Origin: Microbacterium maritypicum
GTDB lineage: Bacteria > Actinomycetota > Actinomycetes > Actinomycetales > Microbacteriaceae
Direction: 5' to 3'
NCBI RefSeq assembly: GCF_008868125.1
Contig: NZ_WAAQ01000001.1
Location: forward strand, 1,736,001-1,800,000
Length of the DNA: 64,000 nucleotides
Shown: positions 44,181 through 53,819 of the stretch, in pieces
How positions within the stretch are numbered: position 1 is the first letter of the stretch
Layout: every line of letters begins with the position of its first letter
Notes under the pieces: model-generated
Databases searched by the model: none
The model's input: only the letters and a program-made list of their open reading frames with translations
Told to the model about the DNA's origin: nothing
Position numbers and translations under genes: made by a program

Positions 44181-46060
44181 GCGGGGTTGTCCGCACGGAG
44201 CGGGGAACGGCGATGCCGCGCACCGTCCCGTTGTCGCTCGCCCCATCCGATCGCCTCGGTCGCGCCCCGTTCCCGGAGCGGCTCCTCGGATCCCCTCCGT
44301 GCAGCCGAGGTACCCTCTTCCGTCAGTGGCAGCGGTTCCTCGGAGATCCGCACTCCACTGTCGAGGAGGGGTGTGCGGCATGCGAGCCCCGCAGCGCTCA
44401 GCCGGTCCCGGAGCGCGGGGAGCTGGCTCCGACCCACTCCCTGCAACTCGATCCGTGAGCGGATGATCCGCGGGTGCAGGCCGAGATCCTGCGCGATGCG
44501 TCCGATGCCGATGAGCTGCTCGGGTGTGAGGGCTCCTCCTGCCACCGGCGAGACCACGGCACGAGTCGTGTCGGTTCGAACGTGCTCCTCCGGCCGCTCG
44601 CTCTCTTCCTGCCGGTGAGGCGTGCGCTGCGGGATCGGCTCGCCGGCGAGCGACGTGAGGGCGCGCGCCACGGCCAGTGTGCACCGCTCGCACCCCGGCT
44701 CCCGACCGAAGCGCGCGCCGACCCCGCTGAAGGTGAGCAGCCCCTCCCCTCGGAGCGCCGTGAGAAGCGCCCACTGCGACATGCCGATGTGGATGCAGAC
44801 CGCGGCGTCTTCGTCGTGCGTCGTCCGGCACAGCTCGTCCGCCAGCCGCCCTCGCGACGCGACACCGACGAGCCGGCGAAGCGAGGCATGACCGCTCGTG
44901 TCGCCCACCAGAACGGCGCCGAGGAGCGTGCGCGCGTCGTCCGTGAGAACGACCTTGCGGTACACGCCTGCGCCACGACGACGATCGGTGACGACCTCGA
45001 TCCGGTCTGCGGTGTGGGGCTGCGACTCCCCGAAACTCACGACGTCGATTCCGGCGACGGTGTGATGCACGCCGTCCACGTGCCCGAAGAAGCGTCCCGC
45101 TCCCCCGCGCAGCTGCGACGCCGCCGCTTCCGCCATGGCGCGCGCTGCTGGGGCCGCATCGATGCCGCGCCCGTCGAAGTTCGCGACCTCTCCGATCGCG
45201 AGGATGCGCGGATCGGACGTGGCGCAACCCTCGTCGACGATCACGCCGCCGAGCGGGTGCACGTCGAGCCCGGCGTTGCGCGCGAGTTCGTCCCGTGGCC
45301 GCACGCCGACAGTGAAGACCACGACATCGGCGCGTTGGAACGTGCCGTCCTGGAACTCCAGCGCCGTGACGGCACCCGAGTCGTCGGCGTCGAGGCGGGT
45401 CGTCCTGGTTCGGGTCCGCACCGCGATGCCGCGCGCTTCGAGGCCCTCCTGCAGCACTCCTGCGCCGTCGCCGTCCAGCATCGCCGGCAGCAGGCGGTCC
45501 GCGTACTGCACGAGCGTCGTGCCCACACCCGCCTCGTTGAGCGCGAGGGCGGTCTCGACACCGTGCAGTCCCCCGCCGATCACGACGCCGCGCAGCGGAC
45601 GACCGAGGCGGCGGGATCGCGTGTCGACGAACTCCCTCACCGATTCCGCATCCTCGATCGTGCGCAGCACGAAGCACCCGGGAAGACGCGCTCCCGACAC
45701 GGCTGCACGCGCTGCGAAAGACCCCGTGGCCAGCACCAGCACGTCGTACGGGTACGTGCGCCGTGAGCGCGTGCGGGCCGTGCGTGCCGACCTGTCGATG
45801 TGCAGCACACGATCATCACGGATCAGGCGCACGCGATCGTCGCGGAAAACGGAGCGATCGAGCCGAAGCTCCGCGGCATCGCGCCCGGAGAGGACATCGA
45901 CCAGGGCGGACCTGTCGTACGGACCGTGGGTTTCATCGCCGATCACGGTGACCCGCACGGCCGCATCGGGGTCGCGGAGCAGACTCTCGACGAAGCGGTG
46001 CGCCGCCATCCCCGCTCCGACGACCAGGATGTCGCTCGGCGGCGATGTGGTGTCCTTCAT
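44177..46060 (-). CDS. NirB-like FAD/NAD-dependent oxidoreductase lacking the sirohaem domain
   Basis: This 627-aa protein begins like the large subunit of assimilatory nitrite reductase. It has an FAD Rossmann motif VVGAGMAAHR (14-23), an NAD motif VIGGGLHGVETALAL (160-174) and a C-terminal rubredoxin-reductase-like domain. A degenerate BFD-like [2Fe-2S] region keeps Cys457-x2-Cys460 but has Cys422-x-His424 in place of Cys-x-Cys. Residues about 503-565 resemble one ferredoxin-like half of the sirohaem reductase. The 4Fe-4S/sirohaem part is missing and a basic tail follows. Normal NirB is about 840 aa. AGGAG precedes ATG 46060. Confidence 0.85.
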   Translation of the reverse strand: MKDTTSPPSDILVVGAGMAAHRFVESLLRDPDAAVRVTVIGDETHGPYDRSALVDVLSGRDAAELRLDRSVFRDDRVRLIRDDRVLHIDRSARTARTRSRRTYPYDVLVLATGSFAARAAVSGARLPGCFVLRTIEDAESVREFVDTRSRRLGRPLRGVVIGGGLHGVETALALNEAGVGTTLVQYADRLLPAMLDGDGAGVLQEGLEARGIAVRTRTRTTRLDADDSGAVTALEFQDGTFQRADVVVFTVGVRPRDELARNAGLDVHPLGGVIVDEGCATSDPRILAIGEVANFDGRGIDAAPAARAMAEAAASQLRGGAGRFFGHVDGVHHTVAGIDVVSFGESQPHTADRIEVVTDRRRGAGVYRKVVLTDDARTLLGAVLVGDTSGHASLRRLVGVASRGRLADELCRTTHDEDAAVCIHIGMSQWALLTALRGEGLLTFSGVGARFGREPGCERCTLAVARALTSLAGEPIPQRTPHRQEESERPEEHVRTDTTRAVVSPVAGGALTPEQLIGIGRIAQDLGLHPRIIRSRIELQGVGRSQLPALRDRLSAAGLACRTPLLDSGVRISEEPLPLTEEGTSAARRGSEEPLRERGATEAIGWGERQRDGARHRRSPLRADNPA

Positions 46061-46146
46061 GCTGCTCCTGTCGACCGGAAGGCTGTCGTCCTGGCGACGA
46101 TAGGAGGAGCGTGTTACCTGCAGATGACGAGGAGTGCTCCCCGGAT

Positions 46147-46173
46147 CGAACGTTCTCGTCACGAAACGGTAAC
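46147..46173 (-). promoter_or_regulatory. GlnR-type box upstream of the NirB-like gene
   Basis: On the plus strand CGAAC-n6-GTCAC-n6-GTAAC gives three AC dinucleotides at 11-bp steps. The last two fit the actinobacterial GlnR half-site pair (GTnAC-n6-GnAAC). It lies 87-113 bp upstream of the NirB-like start and about 100 bp before the divergent DUF349 gene. Confidence 0.45.
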
Positions 46174-46218
46174 GGTCGCGCAAGAAGCCGGGGCCTCACC
46201 CGCGGTGCTCCGGCGTAC

Positions 46219-46224
46219 TAGGCT
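46219..46224 (+). promoter_or_regulatory. Candidate -10 box of the DUF349 gene
   Basis: TAGGCT on the plus strand lies 50 bp upstream of the GTG start. The -35 is weak. It shares the 214-bp divergent intergenic region with the NirB-like gene. Confidence 0.35.
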
Positions 46225-46274
46225 GAGCCTCGTCCTTTCCGCCTCCCGCGGCCCGACCGCGCAAGGAGAATCAC

Positions 46275-47627
46275 GTGTCTGCCAACGAGCCCACGAAGCC
46301 GACTCCCCCCGTCCCCGGACCCCCCGCCGTGCCGATGCCGCGAAAGGCGCCGACACCGGCCGCCGTCGCGCCCGTCGCATCGGTGCCGGCCGCATCCTCG
46401 ACCTCAGCCGAATGGGGTCGTGTGTCCGAAGACGGCACCGTCGAGGTCAAGGAGGGCGATGCCTGGCGCGTCGTCGGCCAGTACCCCGACGGAACTCCCG
46501 ACGAGGCCCTCGCCTACTTCGTCCGCAAGTTCGACGACATCGCCTTCAAGGTGCAGACGCTCGAGCAGCGCCACCAGGCAGGCGGAGCTTCTGCCGGCGA
46601 CCTGGCCAAGCAGGCTGCGCACCTGATCGAGGAGGCGACCGATGCCGCCGCCGTCGGCGATCTCGCAGGACTGCGCGATCGGCTCAACGCGCTCACCTCG
46701 TCGTTGTCGGAAGCCACCGAGCAGGAGGCGCAGCAGGCCAAGGAGCTCGTCGACAAGGCGATCGCCGAGCGCACGATCCTCGTCGAGCGCGCCGAGGAGA
46801 TCGCCGCCCGCGACCTCAGCAAGGTGCAGTGGAAGCAGGTCACCGCCGAGCTCGGCGAGCTGTTCGACGCCTGGCAGGCGCAGCAGCAGAACGGACCGCG
46901 CCTGTCGAAGGGAATCTCCCAGCAGCTCTGGAAGCGGTTCCGCGACGCCCGTGCGATCGTCGACAAGCAGCGCCGTGCGTTCTACTCCGAGCTCGACGAT
47001 GCGCACAAGGCAGCGCGCGACGCGAAGACCCGTCTGGTCGAACGCGCCGAGGCACTCGCCCCCCGTGGCACGGACGGCATCCCCGCGTATCGCAACCTCC
47101 TCGACGAGTGGAAGGCATCCGGGCGCGCCGGACGCAAGGCCGACGACGCCCTCTGGGCACGCTTCAAGGCTGCCGGCGACGCTCTCTACGCCGCGCGTGC
47201 CGAGCAGGCCGCTGCGGAAGAGGCGGACTCCGCGCCGAAGATCGAGGCTCGCGAGGCCCTCCTCGAAGAGGCGAAGGCCGTCGCGGACGAGTCGAACATC
47301 AAGCGGGCCCGTGCACTTCTCACGCGCATCCAGCGGCAGTGGGACGAGATCGGCCGCGTCTTCCCCCGGGAGAAGGAGCGTGCACTCGACGACAGGCTCC
47401 GCGCGATCGAGCAGGCTCTGAAGGGCCGCGAAGACGTGGACTGGAAGAAGAACAACCCCGAGACCAAGGCACGCGCGAACGACATGAGTTCGCAGCTGCT
47501 CGAGGCGATCGAGAAGCTCGAGGCCGAGGTCGCCGCGGCGGAGAAGGCGGGCGACAAGAAGGCCGCCAAGGCCGCATCCGACGCACTCGAAGCGCGACGC
47601 GCCTGGCTGAGCGCCCTCGGCAGCTGA
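46275..47627 (+). CDS. DUF349 domain-containing protein
   Basis: This 450-aa protein starts at GTG 46275 with AAGGAGA upstream. A Pro/Ala-rich N-terminal tail (about 1-42) precedes a small beta segment (about 46-85) and a long, highly charged helical region with repeated DUF349-type units (about 150-380) and a coiled-coil C-terminus. Such genes are commonly found near relA in actinobacteria. The molecular role is not established. Confidence 0.85.
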   Translation: MSANEPTKPTPPVPGPPAVPMPRKAPTPAAVAPVASVPAASSTSAEWGRVSEDGTVEVKEGDAWRVVGQYPDGTPDEALAYFVRKFDDIAFKVQTLEQRHQAGGASAGDLAKQAAHLIEEATDAAAVGDLAGLRDRLNALTSSLSEATEQEAQQAKELVDKAIAERTILVERAEEIAARDLSKVQWKQVTAELGELFDAWQAQQQNGPRLSKGISQQLWKRFRDARAIVDKQRRAFYSELDDAHKAARDAKTRLVERAEALAPRGTDGIPAYRNLLDEWKASGRAGRKADDALWARFKAAGDALYAARAEQAAAEEADSAPKIEAREALLEEAKAVADESNIKRARALLTRIQRQWDEIGRVFPREKERALDDRLRAIEQALKGREDVDWKKNNPETKARANDMSSQLLEAIEKLEAEVAAAEKAGDKKAAKAASDALEARRAWLSALGS

Positions 47628-47676
47628 TCCGTTCTCCACAGCTCACCCGCGAGCTCGGAAGAGGCGGGGTGCACTG

Positions 47677-47689
47677 CGCCAGACTGGCG
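47677..47689. repeat. 13-bp inverted repeat abutting the AbiEi-like gene
   Basis: CGCCAG-A-CTGGCG forms a perfect palindrome with 1 central base, ending 3 bp before the ATG at 47692. It could be an operator for the following gene or overlap its promoter (CAGACT). Confidence 0.5.
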
Positions 47690-47691
47690 TG

Positions 47692-48243
47692 ATGCACCCC
47701 GCCTTTCTCTACGTCCCCGGTGAGCGGTTGAGCCAGTCGGAGCTGAGTGCCGCGCGGATCGACGGCCACGTGGTGGAGGTGGGCGACGCCTACGTCCCCG
47801 CTGACCTCATCGAGGGGCCCGATGTCAGGGCCAGCACGATCGCCACCCTGGTGCGGCCGGGAACCGCAGCCTCGGGTCCGACCGCCGCCTGGATCCACGG
47901 CGCCGGTGACGCCCCGCCCGCCGTGCATCACATCAGGCGCTGCGTCGAGAGGCGCATCAGAGCCGTCACCAGTTCACGACTCGTCTTCCACGACACCGTG
48001 GTGCCGTCGTCCGACCTTCAGCAGATCGGCGGAGTGCTGGTGTCGACGCCGATGCGGACGATGCTCGACCTCGCCACGACGCTGCACCGAGACCCCCGAG
48101 TGCTCACGTGGATGGACCGTCTCGCCATCGTGTTCCCCGAAGCGCCCGAGGCCGCGGGAGACGCGTTGCGCGACATGAGCCGTGTTCCCGGCAGTCGCGT
48201 CGGAATGGCCGTGCTGGAGCGACTCTCGCTCAAGAAGAGGTGA
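47692..48243 (+). CDS. AbiEi-like (type IV antitoxin family) protein, orphan
   Basis: This 183-aa protein has a short N-terminal region followed by the pattern [12 protein letters not shown] and a central region ending [13 protein letters not shown]. This resembles actinobacterial AbiEi-family proteins, in which the conserved block after the DNA-binding part reads similarly. No AbiEii nucleotidyltransferase toxin is adjacent, so a toxin-antitoxin role is not supported. Its last 14 bp overlap the end of relA on the other strand. Family assignment is tentative. Confidence 0.5.
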   Translation: MHPAFLYVPGERLSQSELSAARIDGHVVEVGDAYVPADLIEGPDVRASTIATLVRPGTAASGPTAAWIHGAGDAPPAVHHIRRCVERRIRAVTSSRLVFHDTVVPSSDLQQIGGVLVSTPMRTMLDLATTLHRDPRVLTWMDRLAIVFPEAPEAAGDALRDMSRVPGSRVGMAVLERLSLKKR

Positions 48244-50482
48244 CGCGGTAGACGTCGTAGACGGCGTCGATCCGGCGCACCGCGTTGAGCACACGGTCCA
48301 GGTGAACGGCGTCACCCATCTCGAACACGAAACGACTCAATGCCAGGCGCTCATCGGTGGTCGTGACCGTCGCCGAGAGGATGTTGACGTGGTGCTCGCT
48401 CAGAACGCGCGTGACGTCCGAGAGGAGCCCGGAGCGGTCGAGGGCCTCGACCTGGATCTGCACGCGGAACACGCTCTTGGTGGTCGGCGCCCAGGACACC
48501 TCGACGAACCGGTCTTGCTCGCTGCCGAGGGCCTTGACGTTGACGCAGTCGGCACGATGCACCGACACTCCGCTGCCACGGGTCACGAAACCGACGATCT
48601 GATCGCCGGGAACAGGTGTGCAGCACTTGGCCAGCTTCACCAGGATGTCGTTGGCTCCACGAACGAGCACACCGGAGTCCCCGGATCGCGGCTCGCGGCT
48701 CGGAGCGCTGCCAGGCAGATCGATGGCACCCGTCGTGGGGTCGCTCGCCGCCACGAGAGCGGTGACCTTCTCCAGCACCGACTGGGTGGAGACATGCCCC
48801 TCACCGACGGCGGCGTAGAGTGCGGACACGTCCTCGTAGTGCATGCCCCGCGCCACTTCCGTGAACGAGTCATGACTCATCAGACGCTGCAGTGGCAGGT
48901 TCTGTCGGCGCATCGCACGGGCGATGGCCTCCTTGCCCTGCTCGATCGCCTCCTCGCGGCGCTCCTTCGTGAACCATCCGCGGATCTTGTTGCGGGCGCG
49001 GGTGCTCGCGACGAAGCCGAGCCAGTCCTGGCTGGGACCTGCGTCGGGGTTCTTCGAGGTGAACACCTCGACGACGTCGCCGCTCTTGAGCTCGGATTCC
49101 AGCGGAACCAGACGACCGTTGACCTTCGCACCCATCGTGCGGTGGCCGATCTCGGTGTGCACGGCGTACGCGAAGTCCACCGGCGTCGCACCCGACGGGA
49201 GTCCGATCACGCGGCCCTTCGGGGTGAAGACGTAGACCTCTTTCGCCCCGATCTCGAACCGGAGCGACTCCAGGAACTCACCGGGGTCGGCGGTCTCCGC
49301 CTGCCAGTCGGAGATGTGCGCGAGCCACGCCATGTCGGTGTCGGAGGCGCGTACCTCGGTCTTGCCGCCGCCGTTCATCCGCTCCTTGTACATCCAGTGC
49401 GCCGCGACACCGTACTCGGCCTGCTGGTGCATCTCGTGCGTGCGGATCTGGATCTCGACAGTGCGGCCGGCGGGGCCGATCACGGTGGTGTGCAGCGACT
49501 GGTAGAGGTTGAATTTGGGCGTCGCGATGTAGTCCTTGAACCGGCCGGGCAGCGGAGTCCAGCGCGCGTGGATCGCACCGAGCACGGCGTAGCAGTCGCG
49601 CACCGAGGCGACCAGCACCCGGATGCCGATCAGGTCGTAGATGTCATCGAACTCGCGACCGCGGATGACCATCTTCTGGTACACCGAGTAGAGCTGCTTC
49701 GGTCGACCGACCACCTTGCCGCGGATGCGGAGATCGCGCAGATCCTCGTCGATCTCCTCGACGACCTGGGTCAGATACTTCTCACGTTGCGGGGTGCGCT
49801 GGGCGATGAGGCTGTGGATCTCGTTGTAGATCTTCGGGTGCAGCACCGCGAAGGAGAGATCCTCGAGCTCCGACTTGATCGCCTGGATACCGAGGCGATT
49901 GGCCAGCGGCGCGTAGATCTCCAGCGTCTCCTTGGCCTTCTTCGCCGCCTTCTCGGGCGGGACGAAACCCCAGGTGCGCGCGTTGTGGAGACGGTCGGCG
50001 AGCTTGATCAACAGCACCCGGATGTCTTTCGACATCGCGACGATCATCTTGCGGACGGTCTCGGCCTGGGCGCTCTCGCCGTACTTGACCTTGTCGAGTT
50101 TGGTGACGCCGTCGACGAGCATCGCGACCTCGTCGCCGAACTCGGCGGTGAGGTCGGTCAGCGCATACCCCGTGTCCTCGACCGTGTCGTGGAGCAGTGC
50201 GGCCGCGATCGCCCGCGGTCCGAGGCCGAGCTCCGCGAGGATCTGCGCGACCGCGAGCGGGTGCGTGATGTACGGCTCGCCGCTCTGGCGCTTCTGGCCC
50301 TCGTGCTTCTCCTTGGCGACCGCGTAGGCCCTCTCGATGACCGAGAAGTCACCCTTGGGGTGATTCGCGCGCACTGTGCGGATCAGGTTGTCGAGGTCGT
50401 TGATCCTGGACGCGCGGGAGAAGATGCGGGGAACCAGCCGTCGCAGACTCGAACCCTGCGATGACGTCTGCGGTTCCGCCAT
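48230..50482 (-). CDS. relA: Bifunctional (p)ppGpp synthetase/hydrolase
   Basis: This 750-aa RelA/SpoT homologue controls the stringent response. Domains in order are HD hydrolase (about 55-200; [19 protein letters not shown]), synthetase (about 240-350; [11 protein letters not shown]), TGS (about 400-460; [24 protein letters not shown]), helical/zinc-finger region, and C-terminal ACT. The intact HD motif suggests both activities. ATG 50482 is preferred over the TTG just before it because GGAGG lies 7 bases upstream. Confidence 0.97.
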   Translation of the reverse strand: MAEPQTSSQGSSLRRLVPRIFSRASRINDLDNLIRTVRANHPKGDFSVIERAYAVAKEKHEGQKRQSGEPYITHPLAVAQILAELGLGPRAIAAALLHDTVEDTGYALTDLTAEFGDEVAMLVDGVTKLDKVKYGESAQAETVRKMIVAMSKDIRVLLIKLADRLHNARTWGFVPPEKAAKKAKETLEIYAPLANRLGIQAIKSELEDLSFAVLHPKIYNEIHSLIAQRTPQREKYLTQVVEEIDEDLRDLRIRGKVVGRPKQLYSVYQKMVIRGREFDDIYDLIGIRVLVASVRDCYAVLGAIHARWTPLPGRFKDYIATPKFNLYQSLHTTVIGPAGRTVEIQIRTHEMHQQAEYGVAAHWMYKERMNGGGKTEVRASDTDMAWLAHISDWQAETADPGEFLESLRFEIGAKEVYVFTPKGRVIGLPSGATPVDFAYAVHTEIGHRTMGAKVNGRLVPLESELKSGDVVEVFTSKNPDAGPSQDWLGFVASTRARNKIRGWFTKERREEAIEQGKEAIARAMRRQNLPLQRLMSHDSFTEVARGMHYEDVSALYAAVGEGHVSTQSVLEKVTALVAASDPTTGAIDLPGSAPSREPRSGDSGVLVRGANDILVKLAKCCTPVPGDQIVGFVTRGSGVSVHRADCVNVKALGSEQDRFVEVSWAPTTKSVFRVQIQVEALDRSGLLSDVTRVLSEHHVNILSATVTTTDERLALSRFVFEMGDAVHLDRVLNAVRRIDAVYDVYRVTSS

Positions 50483-50504
50483 CAACTCACCTCCCGATCA
50501 GTTC

Positions 50505-50510
50505 ATCCTA
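50505..50510 (-). promoter_or_regulatory. Candidate -10 box of relA
   Basis: TAGGAT on the minus strand lies 22 bases upstream of the relA ATG. A 6-bp hairpin (GCGGGA/TCCCGC, 50521-50537) lies between it and the secF stop and could weakly terminate the secDF transcript. Confidence 0.35.
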
Positions 50511-50549
50511 CGCGTGCTGGGCGGGACGAGCTCCCGCTGAGCCGACCGG

Positions 50550-51539
50550 TCAGACCTCGACCGAGGCCTTGCTGCGGCTCTCGCGGATGCGGGCGTCGCG
50601 TGCCTTGAGCTGCGGCTCGTTCTCGCGGAACAGCGAGTAGAGCGGAGCAGCCACGAAGAGCGTCGAGTAGGTCGCCACCAGGATGCCGACGAAGATCGAC
50701 AGCGAGATGTCGGTGAGCGACTCCGCACCGAGCCAGAAAGCGCCGATGAAGAGCACGGCGCCGACCGGCAGCGCTGCGACGACCGAGGTGTTGATGGAGC
50801 GCACCAGCGTCTGGTTCACGGCGAGGTTCACCGATTCACCGAACAGTCGGGCGGACTTCTCCCCGTCCTCCGTGGTGTTCTCCCGGATCTTGTCGAACAC
50901 CACCGTGGTGTCGTACAGCGAGTACGCGAGGATCGTCAGGAAGCCGATCACGGCCGCGGGCGAGATCTCGAAGCCGGCCAGCGCGTAGACGCCCACCGTG
51001 ATCACGAGCACGTCGAGCAGACCGATGATGGCCGCGGCCGACATCTTCCACGTGCGGAAGTAGATCGCGAGGATCAGGAAGGTCAGCGCGAGGAAGATCG
51101 CAAGACCCCACAGCGACTGCTTCGTGACGTTCTCGCCCCAGGCCGGGCCGATGAAGGAGGAGGTGACGGCAGAGGGCTCGACGCTGTAGGCCTTCGCCAG
51201 CGCCTCGCCGACCTGCTGGGTCTCCGCGGCGCTCATCTGGTCGGTCTGGACGCGGATGTCCGTGCCGTTGACCACGACGACCTTCGTCGCCGCTCCGGGC
51301 ACGACCGACTGCACCGCGGTGGTCGCGGTGTCCTGCTCGACGCTGTCCGGCGCCTGAACGGTGAACTGCGATCCCCCGGTGAACTCGATCGAGAACTGGA
51401 TAGGGCGGATGAGGGGCACGAGTGCCGATCCGACGACGAGAGCGATCGCGATGATGAACCACAGACGCCGCTTGCCGACGAACGGGAAAGAGGTCTTCCC
51501 CGAGTAGAGGTTGTTGCCGAACTCATTCATGGAAGGCAT
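50550..51539 (-). CDS. secF: Protein translocase subunit SecF
   Basis: This 329-aa inner-membrane partner of SecD uses the proton motive force to aid Sec export. There is one membrane helix near the N-terminus (about 24-45), a periplasmic-type domain with FTGGSQFTV, and five C-terminal helices with SLYDTTVVFDKIREN. It overlaps the secD stop as ATGA. Confidence 0.97.
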   Translation of the reverse strand: MPSMNEFGNNLYSGKTSFPFVGKRRLWFIIAIALVVGSALVPLIRPIQFSIEFTGGSQFTVQAPDSVEQDTATTAVQSVVPGAATKVVVVNGTDIRVQTDQMSAAETQQVGEALAKAYSVEPSAVTSSFIGPAWGENVTKQSLWGLAIFLALTFLILAIYFRTWKMSAAAIIGLLDVLVITVGVYALAGFEISPAAVIGFLTILAYSLYDTTVVFDKIRENTTEDGEKSARLFGESVNLAVNQTLVRSINTSVVAALPVGAVLFIGAFWLGAESLTDISLSIFVGILVATYSTLFVAAPLYSLFRENEPQLKARDARIRESRSKASVEV

Positions 51540-53287
51540 CAGGCGTCTCCCTCACTTCCGGCGTTGGTGGGTTTGTCACCCGCGAGGGCCTCGGCGCGCT
51601 TGCGTTCGGCGATGGTCTGTCTGCGATCCGCCTCACCGCGGGAGCGGGCGTTCTTCGCGCCCCGCCCTGCGGATACCGTGGTCACCTCGCGATACTGCGA
51701 GCGGCTGCGGTACACGGCGCCCAGAGCCTCGGGGTCGAGACCGGAGAGCTTGTGGCCTCCGCCGAAGAATCGCGTGCGTGCGAGCAACTGCATCACGGGA
51801 TGCGTGAAGATCACGAAGATGAACACGTCGATGAGCGTCGTGAGGCCGAGCGTGAACGCGAAGCCCTTCACCGTGGCGTCGGCCAGGATGTAGAGCACGA
51901 GCGCCGCGAGGATGTTGATGGACTTCGAGATGTAGATCGTGCGCTTGGCGCGACCCCAGCCGTCTTCCACCGCAGAGGTGATCGACTTTCCATCACGGAG
52001 TTCGTCTCGTATTCGCTCGAAGTACACGATGAACGAGTCGGCCGTGAAACCGATGGAGACGATCAGACCGGCGACACCGGCGAGCGACAGGCGGAAGCCG
52101 ATGCGCCACGCCAGGATGCAGATGATGATGTAGGTGAGGATCGCCATCACCGCGATCGACGCGATGATCACCGACCCGAGCGCGCGATAGACGATCAGCG
52201 AGTAGATCGCCACCAACGCGAGACCGATGAGTCCGGCGATCAGACCGATCTGCAGCTGCTGGGTGCCCAGCGTGGCCGAGATCGTGTCGGAGCTCTGCAC
52301 CGTGAAGCTGAGCGGAAGAGCACCGAACTTGAGCTGGTCCGCGAGAGTCGTCGCGGTCTCCTGTGTGAAGCTGCCCGAGATGCTCGGCTTTCCGTCGAGG
52401 ATCTGGCCGTTCATGCGCGGCGCGCTGATCACGTTGCCGTCGAGCACGAACGCGAACTGATCGCGCGGCGTGAGCCCGTCGATGCGGTTCTGGTTCAGAC
52501 GGGTGCTGACCTTGCCGAAGGCGTCGGCCCCGTCGCCGTTCATCGTGAGCTGGACGAGCCATGCGCCCGACTTCGGATCGCGACCGGCCGAGGCGTCTGT
52601 GATGGCGGTTCCGTCGAGCTCGGCAGGTCCGAGGATGTACTTCGCCGTCCCGTCCGCCGAGCAGGCGATGAGCGGCTGGTCCTTCGGCGCCTTCGCGGCG
52701 TTGTTGTCGGGGTTCGCGCAGTCGTACGCCTGGAACTCCGCGGCCAGCTTGTCCGTGACCCAGGAGAGGTCGCTCGCGTCGGTCGGCTCGGCCGTCGGCG
52801 TCGAGTTGAGCCCCGGGTCCGGGCTCGGGTACGGCGTGGAGTTGCCGTCCTCGCCGACGAACTCGTTGGTCGCCGCCGTGGTGTACAGAACGGGGCGGAA
52901 CTCGAGCTGAGCGCTCGACTGGATCCGCTCCCGCGTCTGCGCGTCGGCCTCACCCGGGATCTGGACGACGATGTTCTGTCCGCCCTCGGTGGTGATGTCG
53001 GCCTCGGCGACACCCGAGGCGTCGACGCGCTGACGGATGATCGCCGCGGCCTGATCGAGCTGCTCGGTCGAGGGGGCGGCGCCGTCCTCGGTCTCCGCGC
53101 TCAGGACGATCTGCGTGCCGCCCTGGAGGTCGAGGGCGAGCTCGGGTGACCACGAGCTCGCGGCCTCCCCGTTGCTGTCCTTGAAGACGTACACGCCCAG
53201 CGCGTTGATGCCGAAGAGCACGCCCGTCACGAGGAGCAGGCCGAGAAGGACCCGCCAGGCGTGACGGACGGGAGAGGATGAAGCCAC
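51539..53287 (-). CDS. secD: Protein translocase subunit SecD
   Basis: This 582-aa Sec accessory subunit has an N-terminal helix (about 10-32) and the D1 motif LALDLQGGTQIVL. A large extracytoplasmic domain contains a Thr/Pro/Asp-rich insertion (about 165-185), and a C-terminal six-helix region carries GFTADSFIVYFERIRDE. A charged tail (540-582) follows. The GTG start at 53287 has only a weak ribosome site. Confidence 0.96.
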   Translation of the reverse strand: MASSSPVRHAWRVLLGLLLVTGVLFGINALGVYVFKDSNGEAASSWSPELALDLQGGTQIVLSAETEDGAAPSTEQLDQAAAIIRQRVDASGVAEADITTEGGQNIVVQIPGEADAQTRERIQSSAQLEFRPVLYTTAATNEFVGEDGNSTPYPSPDPGLNSTPTAEPTDASDLSWVTDKLAAEFQAYDCANPDNNAAKAPKDQPLIACSADGTAKYILGPAELDGTAITDASAGRDPKSGAWLVQLTMNGDGADAFGKVSTRLNQNRIDGLTPRDQFAFVLDGNVISAPRMNGQILDGKPSISGSFTQETATTLADQLKFGALPLSFTVQSSDTISATLGTQQLQIGLIAGLIGLALVAIYSLIVYRALGSVIIASIAVMAILTYIIICILAWRIGFRLSLAGVAGLIVSIGFTADSFIVYFERIRDELRDGKSITSAVEDGWGRAKRTIYISKSINILAALVLYILADATVKGFAFTLGLTTLIDVFIFVIFTHPVMQLLARTRFFGGGHKLSGLDPEALGAVYRSRSQYREVTTVSAGRGAKNARSRGEADRRQTIAERKRAEALAGDKPTNAGSEGDA

Positions 53288-53342
53288 GTGTGTTCAGCTT
53301 TCTGGAAGGACGGAGATCCGAGCGGCCGCGTCGGCCCCGGGC

Positions 53343-53747
53343 TTACTTGTCGTCGGCGTCGCGCTCGAGGCGGGCGCGGGTCTCCTCGGGAGTCTCGACG
53401 GCCGGAGCGATCGACTCGTCGGCGACCTGCTCCTCGACGATCTCATCTGCCGACGCGTCGACGACGGCGTCCTTGGGCTCGACGACGCGCAGGATGGCCT
53501 GGCTGTGGACGTCGATGATGGTGCCGGGAGCGATCTCGACCAGCGCCGGCGTGTCGAGGTCTTCGGGGTCGTACGCGACGATCGTCCCGTAGATGCCGCC
53601 CTGCAGGAGCACCTTGGCGCCCGGAACAGTCTTGGTGGCCTTCTCCTCCTGCTCTGCCTTCATCTGCTTCGTGCGCTTGCGCGTGTTGAAGATCATGAAG
53701 ACGAGGAGGACGGCAAGAAGGCCGAAGAGCAGGAATTCCATGGGCAT
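53343..53747 (-). CDS. yajC: YajC-type preprotein translocase subunit
   Basis: This 134-aa protein has a short N-terminal membrane helix (about 5-20, LLFGLLAVLLVFMIF), then KKRxK-like basic residues and a soluble domain with VPGAKVLLQGGIYGTIVAY. The acidic C-terminal tail is typical of actinobacterial members. It lies just upstream of secD and probably shares its transcript. Confidence 0.93.
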   Translation of the reverse strand: MPMEFLLFGLLAVLLVFMIFNTRKRTKQMKAEQEEKATKTVPGAKVLLQGGIYGTIVAYDPEDLDTPALVEIAPGTIIDVHSQAILRVVEPKDAVVDASADEIVEEQVADESIAPAVETPEETRARLERDADDK

Positions 53748-53819
53748 GGGGGAAGCGCCTTTCTCAGGTGCACGCTCCAGCCTTTGGGCGCGCGAAGGTA
53801 ACCGGGAAGTCTCCAGCGA

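Noticed and set aside
44181-45677. Extension of the HemD-like frame to 752 codons
   Set aside because: The added 500 residues are a shifted reading of the NirB-like gene (Arg/Ala/His-rich). The ATG at 44180 with an ATGA overlap is the natural start.
47692-48243. A complete toxin-antitoxin system at the AbiEi-like gene
   Set aside because: No AbiEii-type toxin gene is adjacent on either side, so only an orphan family member can be claimed.
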